Position numbers and translations under genes: made by a program. A stretch of 64,000 bases of DNA from JAMQKA01 sp043951865 (GTDB lineage: Bacteria > Bacteroidota > Rhodothermia > Balneolales > Balneolaceae), in NCBI RefSeq assembly GCF_043951865.1, contig NZ_JBINJF010000003.1:124001-188000 (forward strand), read 5' to 3'. The first letter of the stretch is position 1; each line of letters opens with the position of its first letter. Shown in pieces: positions 51,657 to 59,052 of this stretch. The notes beneath the pieces are model-generated. The model made no database searches and had not been told where the DNA came from. It saw nothing but the letters and a program-made list of their open reading frames with translations.

Positions 51657-54527
51657 ATGATTATGAAACATCCTGTTCCACGCTTCGAAAGGCTTGTACG
51701 TTTAGGCATAGCAGCAGTTTTAGTACTTCTCCCCATCGGCAGTGGCTTGTTCGCCCAGGATAATATTTCACTTGCCGGACAATGGAAACTAAAGCTTGAC
51801 AAGAATGATATCGGATTGCAGCAGCAGTGGTATGATGAGCGTTTCTCAGATTCCCAATCCATTTTACTGCCCGGATCGATACAAGAGTACGATTTAGGGG
51901 AGAAAATATCGACAGAAACGGAATGGGTTGCTACGAGATATGAACAGTTTTTTGAGCTGGATAAATATGCTCCTTACCGGACGGACGATAATTTTAAGTT
52001 TCCGTACTGGCTAACCTCTGACACCCATTACCAGGGAGTTACATGGTTTCAGAAAGAAGTTACCATTCCTGAAAACTGGGACAACAAGCAAATAACACTT
52101 GAGCTTGAACGCCCTCACTGGGGGAGCATGGTATTTGTGGATGGTAATAATATGGGCGCCGACAGCAGCCTTGCTATTCCCCACCGCTACGACCTTTCGG
52201 AGGTACTCTCACCCGGCACGCACACCTTGTCGATCAGGGTTGACAATAGAATACTATATGATATCGGACTGAACTCTCACAGCATCACCGAGCATACACA
52301 GTCGAACTGGAACGGCTTGGTAGGTGATCTCCTGCTGAAGGCATCCGACCCGGTGTTTATTTCTGACGTACAGGTTTATCCTGATGTTGAGAATAAGCAG
52401 GCCCGTGTCCAGGTACACATAAACAATACTACCGGCAGCCCACAATCGGGAGGCCTGCAGCTGCAGGCCAGGTCAAAAAATACTGATAAAGAACAGGCTC
52501 TCCCTCCTGCCCAAAAATCGTTCACTGTATCTGAATCCGGTGTCGTTGAACTAACCTACGCGATGGGGGATGATCCGCTGTTGTGGGATGAATTTAATCC
52601 GCAATTCTATACCCTGGAAGTTGATCTAAAAAGTGGATCGTCATACAGTGACTCCTATTCCACTGACTTCGGTATGCGTGACTTCACTGTGGAGGGCACG
52701 CGATTCCACATTAATGGGCGCCCCATATTCCTGCGAGGCACCCTGGAATCGGCTATCTTCCCTGAGACAGGCTATCCCGCCACATCAAAAAAAGAGTGGG
52801 CCCACCATTTTGAGGTAGCAAAACAGCACGGGCTGAACCACATCCGCTTTCACTCCTGGTGTCCTCCGAAGGCTGCTTTTGAGGCTGCAGACGAGCTCGG
52901 TATTTACCTTCACGTGGAAGCTTCCGTCTGGGTTAATCAAGGGGCCACCCTGGGCGACGGCAAGCCGGTCGACCAGTTTGTGATTGATGAAAGTAAACGC
53001 ATCATGAAAGAATATGGCAACCATCCCTCCTTCGTCATGTTTGCACATGGCAACGAGCCGGGTGGCGATAATTATGAAGCGTACCTGGCTGATTTTGTCT
53101 CAATGTGGAAGCAAAAAGACAACCGCCGCGTGTACACCAGTGGGGCCGGGTGGCCGGCGATAGATGAGAATGAATTCCACGATCTGCCCGACCCGAGAAT
53201 CCAGCAGTGGGGCGAAGAACTCAATAGCGTGATCAACGGTACGTCCCCGAGCACGGACTGGAATTTCGAGGAAGATATCGCTGGATATGAGATCCCGGTC
53301 ATCGGGCATGAAATCGGGCAGTGGACGGTGTACCCGAATTTCAACGAGATGTCGAAGTATACCGGCGTGCTGTACCCTCACAACTTTGAGATATTCCGGG
53401 ATTTCCTCGAACAAAACCACATGCTGCACCAGGCACATGATTTCCTGATGGCCTCCGGCAAACTGCAGGCGCTTTGCTACAAAGCCGATATCGAGGCCGC
53501 ACTTCGCACTCCGGGTTATGCCGGCTACCAGATGCTGGATCTGCATGATTTCCCGGGTCAGGGAACCGCACTCGTCGGCATCTTAGATCCTTTTTGGGAC
53601 AGCAAACCCTACATCAATTCGGAAGAATTCAGCCGGTTCAGCTCTCGGACGGTTCCCGTGGCAGTTATGGAGAAACGAATTTTATCCAATACCGAAACCT
53701 TCAGGGCTGAGCTCGAGATCGCCCACTTCGCTGAACATGAAGCAGATGGTATCCCGGTTCGCTGGAAAATCACCAACAATCAAAACCGGATATTGGCTTC
53801 CGGTGAAACAGTGCGGGATCTTCCCATTGGAAACAATATTGAAGCCGGAACCGCGTCACTAGACCTGTCTTCGTTTGACGAACCCCAAAAGCTGAACCTG
53901 AATGTGACTGTCGGAAACTTGGGTGAAAACGACTGGGACTTCTGGGTGTTCCCGGAAAGTGTGGATACGGAACCATCGTCGGACATCATTGTCACAAAAA
54001 CCCTGACCCCGGCTATTGAACGTAAGCTACAAGAAGGGGCGAAGGTACTCCTGCAGATCAATGGGAAATTGAAAGAGGGCAAGGGCAAAGAGGTAGTAGG
54101 TGGGTTCTCCACCGTCTTCTGGAATACAGCGTGGACTCTGGGACAGGCTCCCCATACCATGGGCGTGCTGGTTGAACCGACTGATCCGCTTTTTAAGGAT
54201 TTCCCGACGGAATACCACACGAACTGGCAGTGGTGGGATATCGTGCATGACGTGCACCCGATGGTGTTAAACGACTTCCCGGCCGACCTCACGCCAAAGA
54301 TACAGATGATTGACACGTGGTTTGAGGCCAGGAAACTGGGACTTCTTTTTGAGGCAAAGGTTGGTAAAGGGAAACTGGTCGTCACCTCCATCGATTTTGA
54401 AAATAAACTTGCCCAGCGGCCGGCTGCCCGACAGTTATACCACAGTTTGCTTGGGTATATGGATAGCAGTGATTTCAATCCGGATACACCGGTCAACCTC
54501 AGCCTGATTGAAGAGCTGTACGAGTAA
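51657..54527 (+). CDS. Secreted glycoside hydrolase family 2 enzyme with C-terminal extra domain
   Basis: 956 residues. A signal peptide (to ~residue 35, hydrophobic IAAVLVLLPIGSGLF, then AQD) is followed by a jelly-roll domain (~45-225, SLAGQWKLKLD onward, HWGSMVFVDGNNMG), an Ig-like domain and a TIM barrel (~330-650). The likely acid/base Glu is in FVMFAHGNEPGGDN (~460-473) and the likely nucleophile Glu in IGHEIGQWTVYP (~549-560), the usual GH2 pair. Residues ~770-956 form an additional alpha/beta part (VGKGKLVVTSIDFENK) resembling a GATase1-like tail. Specificity (beta-galactosidase, glucuronidase or other) is open. A strong terminator follows 10 bp after the stop. Confidence 0.9.
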   Translation: MIMKHPVPRFERLVRLGIAAVLVLLPIGSGLFAQDNISLAGQWKLKLDKNDIGLQQQWYDERFSDSQSILLPGSIQEYDLGEKISTETEWVATRYEQFFELDKYAPYRTDDNFKFPYWLTSDTHYQGVTWFQKEVTIPENWDNKQITLELERPHWGSMVFVDGNNMGADSSLAIPHRYDLSEVLSPGTHTLSIRVDNRILYDIGLNSHSITEHTQSNWNGLVGDLLLKASDPVFISDVQVYPDVENKQARVQVHINNTTGSPQSGGLQLQARSKNTDKEQALPPAQKSFTVSESGVVELTYAMGDDPLLWDEFNPQFYTLEVDLKSGSSYSDSYSTDFGMRDFTVEGTRFHINGRPIFLRGTLESAIFPETGYPATSKKEWAHHFEVAKQHGLNHIRFHSWCPPKAAFEAADELGIYLHVEASVWVNQGATLGDGKPVDQFVIDESKRIMKEYGNHPSFVMFAHGNEPGGDNYEAYLADFVSMWKQKDNRRVYTSGAGWPAIDENEFHDLPDPRIQQWGEELNSVINGTSPSTDWNFEEDIAGYEIPVIGHEIGQWTVYPNFNEMSKYTGVLYPHNFEIFRDFLEQNHMLHQAHDFLMASGKLQALCYKADIEAALRTPGYAGYQMLDLHDFPGQGTALVGILDPFWDSKPYINSEEFSRFSSRTVPVAVMEKRILSNTETFRAELEIAHFAEHEADGIPVRWKITNNQNRILASGETVRDLPIGNNIEAGTASLDLSSFDEPQKLNLNVTVGNLGENDWDFWVFPESVDTEPSSDIIVTKTLTPAIERKLQEGAKVLLQINGKLKEGKGKEVVGGFSTVFWNTAWTLGQAPHTMGVLVEPTDPLFKDFPTEYHTNWQWWDIVHDVHPMVLNDFPADLTPKIQMIDTWFEARKLGLLFEAKVGKGKLVVTSIDFENKLAQRPAARQLYHSLLGYMDSSDFNPDTPVNLSLIEELYE

Positions 54528-54537
54528 ATCATTTCTG

Positions 54538-54585
54538 CTGAACGCCAAGATTTCCTTGCCGGTAGCTTGGCGTTCAGTTTATTTA
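54538..54585 (+). terminator. Intrinsic terminator after the GH2 gene
   Basis: CTGAACGCCAAG (54538-54549) and CTTGGCGTTCAG (54566-54577) form a perfect 12-bp stem, followed by TTTATTTA. It ends the symporter-DUF5107-GH2 transcript. Confidence 0.9.
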
Positions 54586-54727
54586 TCCGGGAGTGTGATT
54601 GGCTAAAAACTACCCTCTCTCTCCTCAGGACTTTGAGTCAAATAGATAACTTCATGCAGTCAAAATGAGCTCTTCTATGGGTGCTGTTTCTCAGACGACC
54701 GGTCACCTTGTTCTCTTTTGCAATTCT

Positions 54728-56164
54728 TTATTTATCAACCTCCGCCGTCGCTACGCCTGTGGTATCACGTAATCCCAGGTTGACCTCCAGTCCGGGTAGT
54801 GCGTTTTCCAGTTCCTGGGCCCCTTCCGGGGTTACACCAGTCTGCCACACAAAAAACTTTCGTAAATGCGGCAACTTTTTCAACTGCTGAATACCTTCAT
54901 CAGTCACTTCAGTACCATATAAATTCAGAAGTTCCAGGTTCGAAAGACCGGTAAGATGGGTAAGTCCTTTGTCAGTAACGCCTGTATTTGGCAGATGAAG
55001 TCGTGTCAAGTTCGTAAAATTCCCGATGTCGACAAGGGCCGTATCGGAGATGATAGAATCTCCCAGGTCAAGCCAGGTGATTTGAGTTGACACTTCTCGC
55101 AACCCACTCATCAAAGAGTCAACAGATCTATTTCGCGGAACATCAACCTGCAGCCAATTGCTCCCGGTGGCTACCGGACGAATATCTATACCCTGCTTCT
55201 CGAGATCAACAAGCACCTGCGCATTTGCCGGTGCCACCTCGGAAGCGAGCAGCTTTTCAGCGGGACTCATATCGGCCTGTGGATCTACCAGCGTATTCAG
55301 TGCCGACTGGACCTCCTCCGAGACCTCCACTTCGGCCACTTTTTTATCAAACGGGGCTCCGCTGCTCACCCACCATTCCAGCAACTCTTTATGAGCATCC
55401 GTAAGAGGTCGTTTCCCCTCCGGCGGCATATGGTCATCGTGGGTTTCCGGCAGGAAAATCCGTCGTATCATCTCACTTTCCCCGGCATTCCCTTCTACAA
55501 AAGCCGGGCCGCTTTCTCCCCCTTTCAGTAGCAGCTCCCGAGTGTGCATCTGAAGTTCTCCCTTGCTCTTCGTTTCGTTATGACAAGAGGTACAGCGCGT
55601 TTCCAGGATGGGATCGACAATGTCACTATAGATCTGTGCTTCCTGGATATTGGTGATCTCTTTAAACCCTTTTTCCTCCTTGGGGGGCAGTCCGGCCACT
55701 GTCCGCAAACCATTTGGCATGTATTGGGTCAGGTAGTCACTTCCGTGGGTCAGGGAGCCGCCGTAATGGCCAGCCACCGCTAATGTCAGCATCATTATCG
55801 ACAGTAATGACAAATATGCCCTATCTACAACCTGAGAAGGGTTTCGATCATGCTGCCACTTTAATAAATATGCGCAACCCGAAGCCACAGCCACCCCAAT
55901 CCCCGACCACTGGTGAATAGCCAGCATCTCTTCATTATATCCGCCGGCCTGGGCCAGCAAATACCCAAGAACAGCAGCCAGCGCAGCCGATGCCGCTCCC
56001 AGCAGAAGTACAAACCCAGCCGCCGATCCAACTTTCTCAAATCGCTTGAACCGGGAAGCAATCTCAAGGATAAACGCCATTACCAGGAAGCCGATCGGCA
56101 GGTGAAGAACCAGTGGGTGAAAACGGCCTAAAAAAAGTACAATGTCAGAAACTTCTTGCTCCAT
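54728..56164 (-). CDS. DUF2231 membrane domain / planctomycete-type cytochrome c / leucine-rich repeat protein
   Basis: 478 residues. The N-terminal ~150 residues hold four to five helices of DUF2231 (FHPLVLHLPIGFLVMAFILE). Next is a haem-binding domain of the PSC1 cytochrome c type with ETRCTSCHNE (CxxCH, ~191-200) and later SEMIRRIFLPETHDDHMPPEG (given as RIFLPETHDDHMPPEG; Met ligand). After ~310 are leucine-rich repeats (LTRLHLPNTGVTDKGLTHL, LELLNLYGTEVTDEGIQQL). It is anchored in the inner membrane with haem and LRR domain outside. It may accept electrons from the sugar-processing proteins upstream. The fusion is unusual outside a few marine lineages. Confidence 0.88.
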   Translation of the reverse strand: MEQEVSDIVLFLGRFHPLVLHLPIGFLVMAFILEIASRFKRFEKVGSAAGFVLLLGAASAALAAVLGYLLAQAGGYNEEMLAIHQWSGIGVAVASGCAYLLKWQHDRNPSQVVDRAYLSLLSIMMLTLAVAGHYGGSLTHGSDYLTQYMPNGLRTVAGLPPKEEKGFKEITNIQEAQIYSDIVDPILETRCTSCHNETKSKGELQMHTRELLLKGGESGPAFVEGNAGESEMIRRIFLPETHDDHMPPEGKRPLTDAHKELLEWWVSSGAPFDKKVAEVEVSEEVQSALNTLVDPQADMSPAEKLLASEVAPANAQVLVDLEKQGIDIRPVATGSNWLQVDVPRNRSVDSLMSGLREVSTQITWLDLGDSIISDTALVDIGNFTNLTRLHLPNTGVTDKGLTHLTGLSNLELLNLYGTEVTDEGIQQLKKLPHLRKFFVWQTGVTPEGAQELENALPGLEVNLGLRDTTGVATAEVDK

Positions 56165-56523
56165 GTGCTATTCTAAAATATTCATCTTCAATATCGTAGG
56201 TAATACTAGTACTCAATTTCGAAAGTAAGCGAAATTATCTAATGGTGGCTATTCGCTCATTTTGTCAGGTCATCCCCCTGCCCCCCCCTTCGAAGGGCAC
56301 AACAGAGACTTAATGATGATCAAAATCAACAATTTTTAACTGCACTTTTTCTGATACTAAGTACTAGGAGTCTGTCGGACTTAGCCTAATCTACTGCGAA
56401 CCATCCGAATTTGGCTGATTCTCGTTACAATTCCCTAAGCCCGACAGACTCCTAGCTCACAAATTTTCACCATTGACAACATACTACAATAACAAACCGC
56501 AGAATTTTTGTGAGAAATACGAG
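56165..56523. other. Intergenic region between cytochrome-LRR and isomerase-like genes
   Basis: 359 bases, no gene. It contains the MITE-like element (56364-56455), a C-run (~56275-56288) and a dispersed-repeat copy at the isomerase gene end. The cytochrome gene's promoter should lie in its first part. Confidence 0.6.
56364..56455. mobile_element. 92-bp MITE-like element with 21-bp inverted ends
   Basis: The ends begin CTAGGAGTCTGTCGG (56364) and finish CCGACAGACTCCTAG (56455); over 21 bases per arm 20 pair (one G/T-type mismatch). The 50-base core has no coding frame. Each end carries CTAG, so a TA or CTAG target site is possible. No transposase is present. It could equally be a large RNA hairpin. 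Confidence 0.5.
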
Positions 56524-56526
56524 CTA
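56510..56526. repeat. Dispersed 17-bp repeat, copy 4
   Basis: GTGAGAAATACGAGCTA, one mismatch from the reference form. Its final CTA is the complement of the stop codon (TAG) of the isomerase-like gene, so the repeat has supplied or invaded the gene end. Confidence 0.55.
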
Positions 56527-57444
56527 ACTATACCGCTCCTTCCACAGATTCAACATATGCGTGTTGATCTCCCACTGGTTTCCGAGTGGTTGCCCGGTAT
56601 AGGGAACAGCTGGCATGTAGGTCGGAGGACCGAACTCGGGGGTCATCGTTAGTCCCCTGCCCTCCTCAACCTTTTGCTTTACGACGGCATCCCACCAACC
56701 AAAGTGAGCTTCCAGGGCCTGCTCCCATTCGGGGGCACGCGGATCTGAAACTTGAGGGCCTTCCGGGTGTCCAACTCTTGAATGCACGTGATCGGTGCGC
56801 TCCAACGCCAGTTCTACAGCCTCAGGCTGATTGGCCAACAACGACTCATGTACATTGCACCAGTGTGAAATGTCCAGCGTCAGGCGCAGGCCGGGAATCT
56901 GCTCAATAAACTGCTGCGTGATGTGGGCCGCAAAAAGCATGCGCGAACGATGCGTTTCATGCGATATCCCGATTCCGCTCGACTCCTGCAGTTGCACAGT
57001 GTAATCGACAATCTTCCGGTTTTGTTCAAAGCTAAAAAAGTCGCGCCCCGAGTGACAGTTGATGAGCAACGGTTCCATCTCGACAGCGCGATCAATATTT
57101 TGCTTGAACTCGGTAAAATGTTCTTCAAAATCGTTGCTTCCGGAACCGACGAGCAGGCCGATCTTCAGATCATAATTACTGGTTACCTGAACCAACTCAC
57201 GTTGCTCTTTTCTGCTGCCGGGCAGCCACACCTCAATCCCATCGTAGCCGGCTTGTTGAACCGCCTGGCAAAACTCCTCCAGTGTACCCGGGTAGCCCCA
57301 CCGCGTGGCCAAATAGATAATATTAAAATCATCGGGGATGGCGAATCCGGGCCTGTTCTCTGTCTTTTTACTGGTCCCGCCGACCAGCATCCCGCCACTG
57401 CCCAGCGCTAAATTTGAGATAAACGTTCTTCGGTCTAATGGCAT
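56524..57444 (-). CDS. Tat-exported sugar phosphate isomerase/epimerase-like TIM barrel
   Basis: 306 residues. The N-terminus is a Tat signal: LDRRTFISNLALGSGGMLVGG. The rest is an AP-endonuclease-2/xylose-isomerase-like TIM barrel with FCQAVQQAGYDGIEVWLPGS (~58-77), INCHSGRDFFSFEQN (~147-161), GISHETHRSRMLFAAH (~177-192, metal-binding His/Glu) and LRLTLDISHWCNVHESLL (~204-221, metal-binding Asp and His). Near the end MTPEFGPPTYMP provides the last Glu. It may isomerise or epimerise a sugar in the periplasm. It sits with the DUF1501 and PSD1 genes. Confidence 0.87.
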   Translation of the reverse strand: MPLDRRTFISNLALGSGGMLVGGTSKKTENRPGFAIPDDFNIIYLATRWGYPGTLEEFCQAVQQAGYDGIEVWLPGSRKEQRELVQVTSNYDLKIGLLVGSGSNDFEEHFTEFKQNIDRAVEMEPLLINCHSGRDFFSFEQNRKIVDYTVQLQESSGIGISHETHRSRMLFAAHITQQFIEQIPGLRLTLDISHWCNVHESLLANQPEAVELALERTDHVHSRVGHPEGPQVSDPRAPEWEQALEAHFGWWDAVVKQKVEEGRGLTMTPEFGPPTYMPAVPYTGQPLGNQWEINTHMLNLWKERYS

Positions 57445-57552
57445 ACTATATTATTGGTAGCTGATGTTCAAAAAACTATGAACTCATTTTTGAGAAGAAC
57501 CGGAATAAGCGAAAATCCTCATTTGCCGTCTACCCTTTCACTTCTCACTTTA

Positions 57553-59040
57553 TTACGCCAGAATATCTTTCACCACATGCCCGTGCACGTCCGTAAGGCG
57601 GAAATCCCGACCTTGGTGGAAATAGGTCAGCTCCTCGTGATTCAGTCCCATCTGGTGAAGAATGGTGGCCTGCAGGTCATGGATATGCACGCGATCCTTA
57701 ATTCCTGCATAGCCGATTTCGTCGGTCTCGCCATAGGTTACTCCCCCTTTGACGCCGCCACCCGCCATCCAAACGCTAAACGCCTCGGTGTGATGATCGC
57801 GGCCCATAAACGGCATCTCCTGCCCGTCCCGGTTCTCCTGCATCGGGGTGCGCCCGAATTCGCCGCCCCAAACTACCAGCGTCTCTTCCAGGAGCCCACG
57901 CTGCTTCAAATCCTTAATTAGTGCCGTCATCGGCTGATCCACCTGCCTGCACTTATCCCGGAAACCGGCATCGATACCGGTCTCCTCGTTTGTCCCGTGG
58001 GAGTCCCATCCCCAATCGAACAGTTGTACAAATCGTACGTCCTTTTCCACCAGGCGCCGCGCCAGCAGGCAGTTGTTGGCAAAAGAGGTTTTGCCCGGCT
58101 CGGTACCGTACATCTCGTGGATATAATCCGGTTCATCGGAGATATCCATCACGTCAGGTACCGACGTCTGCATGCGAAACGCCATCTCATACTGCGAGAT
58201 ACGGGTCAGTATCTCCGGGTCTCCAACCTGCTCATGTTCCCTGCGGTTGATCTCATTGATCGCCTTGATCGCCTTTCTTCGAAGATTGCGGTCGATACCA
58301 TCCGGGTTGGAGACGTAGAGCACCGGATCTCCCTTGGAGCGGCACTGCACGCCCTGGTAGACGGAAGGCAGAAAACCGCTGCCCCAGGCACTTTTGCCGG
58401 CACTCGGGGTTTTTCCGCCGGAAACCAATACCATAAATCCAGGCAAATTGTCATTTTCGCTGCCCAGCCCGTAGGTGACCCACGACCCCATGCTGGGACG
58501 TCCCAAACGGGGACCGCCGGTCAACATGAGCAGCTGGGCCGGAGCGTGGTTAAACTCATCGGTGTGCATCGATTTGATAATTGCAACATCATCCACAATG
58601 GTGGAAAAATGAGGCAGTAGATCGGAAACCATGGTCCCCGACTCCCCGCGCTTTTTAAAATTGGCCTGCGGTCCCATCATCTTCGGGACCCCCTCGATAA
58701 ACGCAAACTCTTTTCCTTCCAGCAGTGACTGGGGACAATCTTTGCCGTGCAGCTTCTGGAGCTCGGGCTTGTAATCGAATAGCTCCAGCTGCGAAGGTGC
58801 GCCGGCCATATGGAGGTAAATAATCCGCTTGGCTTTGGGGGCAAAATGGGGAGGTTTCGGGTCCAGTGGATGCCCTCTGCCCATAGTTTGAGCATTCTTG
58901 TCATCTGAAGATGAGAACGGGTTGCACCCGGTCATGGCTGCAAAGGCCAATCCTCCCAGTCCCAGTGAGCACTTTTTAAGAAAATGACGTCGGGTTTGAG
59001 ACTCCAGCTTCCGGTGGCGTAGTTCCTCGAAAATGTCCAT
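57553..59040 (-). CDS. Tat-exported DUF1501 protein
   Basis: 495 residues. The N-terminal TRRHFLKKCSLGLGGLAFAA is a twin-arginine signal, followed by a Cys (MTGCNPF) that could be a lipobox. The DUF1501 body resembles the alkaline-phosphatase/sulfatase superfamily: IIYLHMAGAPSQLELFDYKP (~71-90), KSMHTDEFNHAPAQLLMLTG (~156-175), VQLFDWGWDSHG (~331-342) and VVWGGEFGRTPMQENRDGQE with GRDHHTEAFSVWMAGGGVKG (~393-435). The metal-site Asp and His residues are largely in place. Its enzymatic activity is unknown. It begins 12 bp after the PSD1 gene, the usual order for this pair. Confidence 0.9.
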   Translation of the reverse strand: MDIFEELRHRKLESQTRRHFLKKCSLGLGGLAFAAMTGCNPFSSSDDKNAQTMGRGHPLDPKPPHFAPKAKRIIYLHMAGAPSQLELFDYKPELQKLHGKDCPQSLLEGKEFAFIEGVPKMMGPQANFKKRGESGTMVSDLLPHFSTIVDDVAIIKSMHTDEFNHAPAQLLMLTGGPRLGRPSMGSWVTYGLGSENDNLPGFMVLVSGGKTPSAGKSAWGSGFLPSVYQGVQCRSKGDPVLYVSNPDGIDRNLRRKAIKAINEINRREHEQVGDPEILTRISQYEMAFRMQTSVPDVMDISDEPDYIHEMYGTEPGKTSFANNCLLARRLVEKDVRFVQLFDWGWDSHGTNEETGIDAGFRDKCRQVDQPMTALIKDLKQRGLLEETLVVWGGEFGRTPMQENRDGQEMPFMGRDHHTEAFSVWMAGGGVKGGVTYGETDEIGYAGIKDRVHIHDLQATILHQMGLNHEELTYFHQGRDFRLTDVHGHVVKDILA

Positions 59041-59052
59041 GCTACTGTCCGT

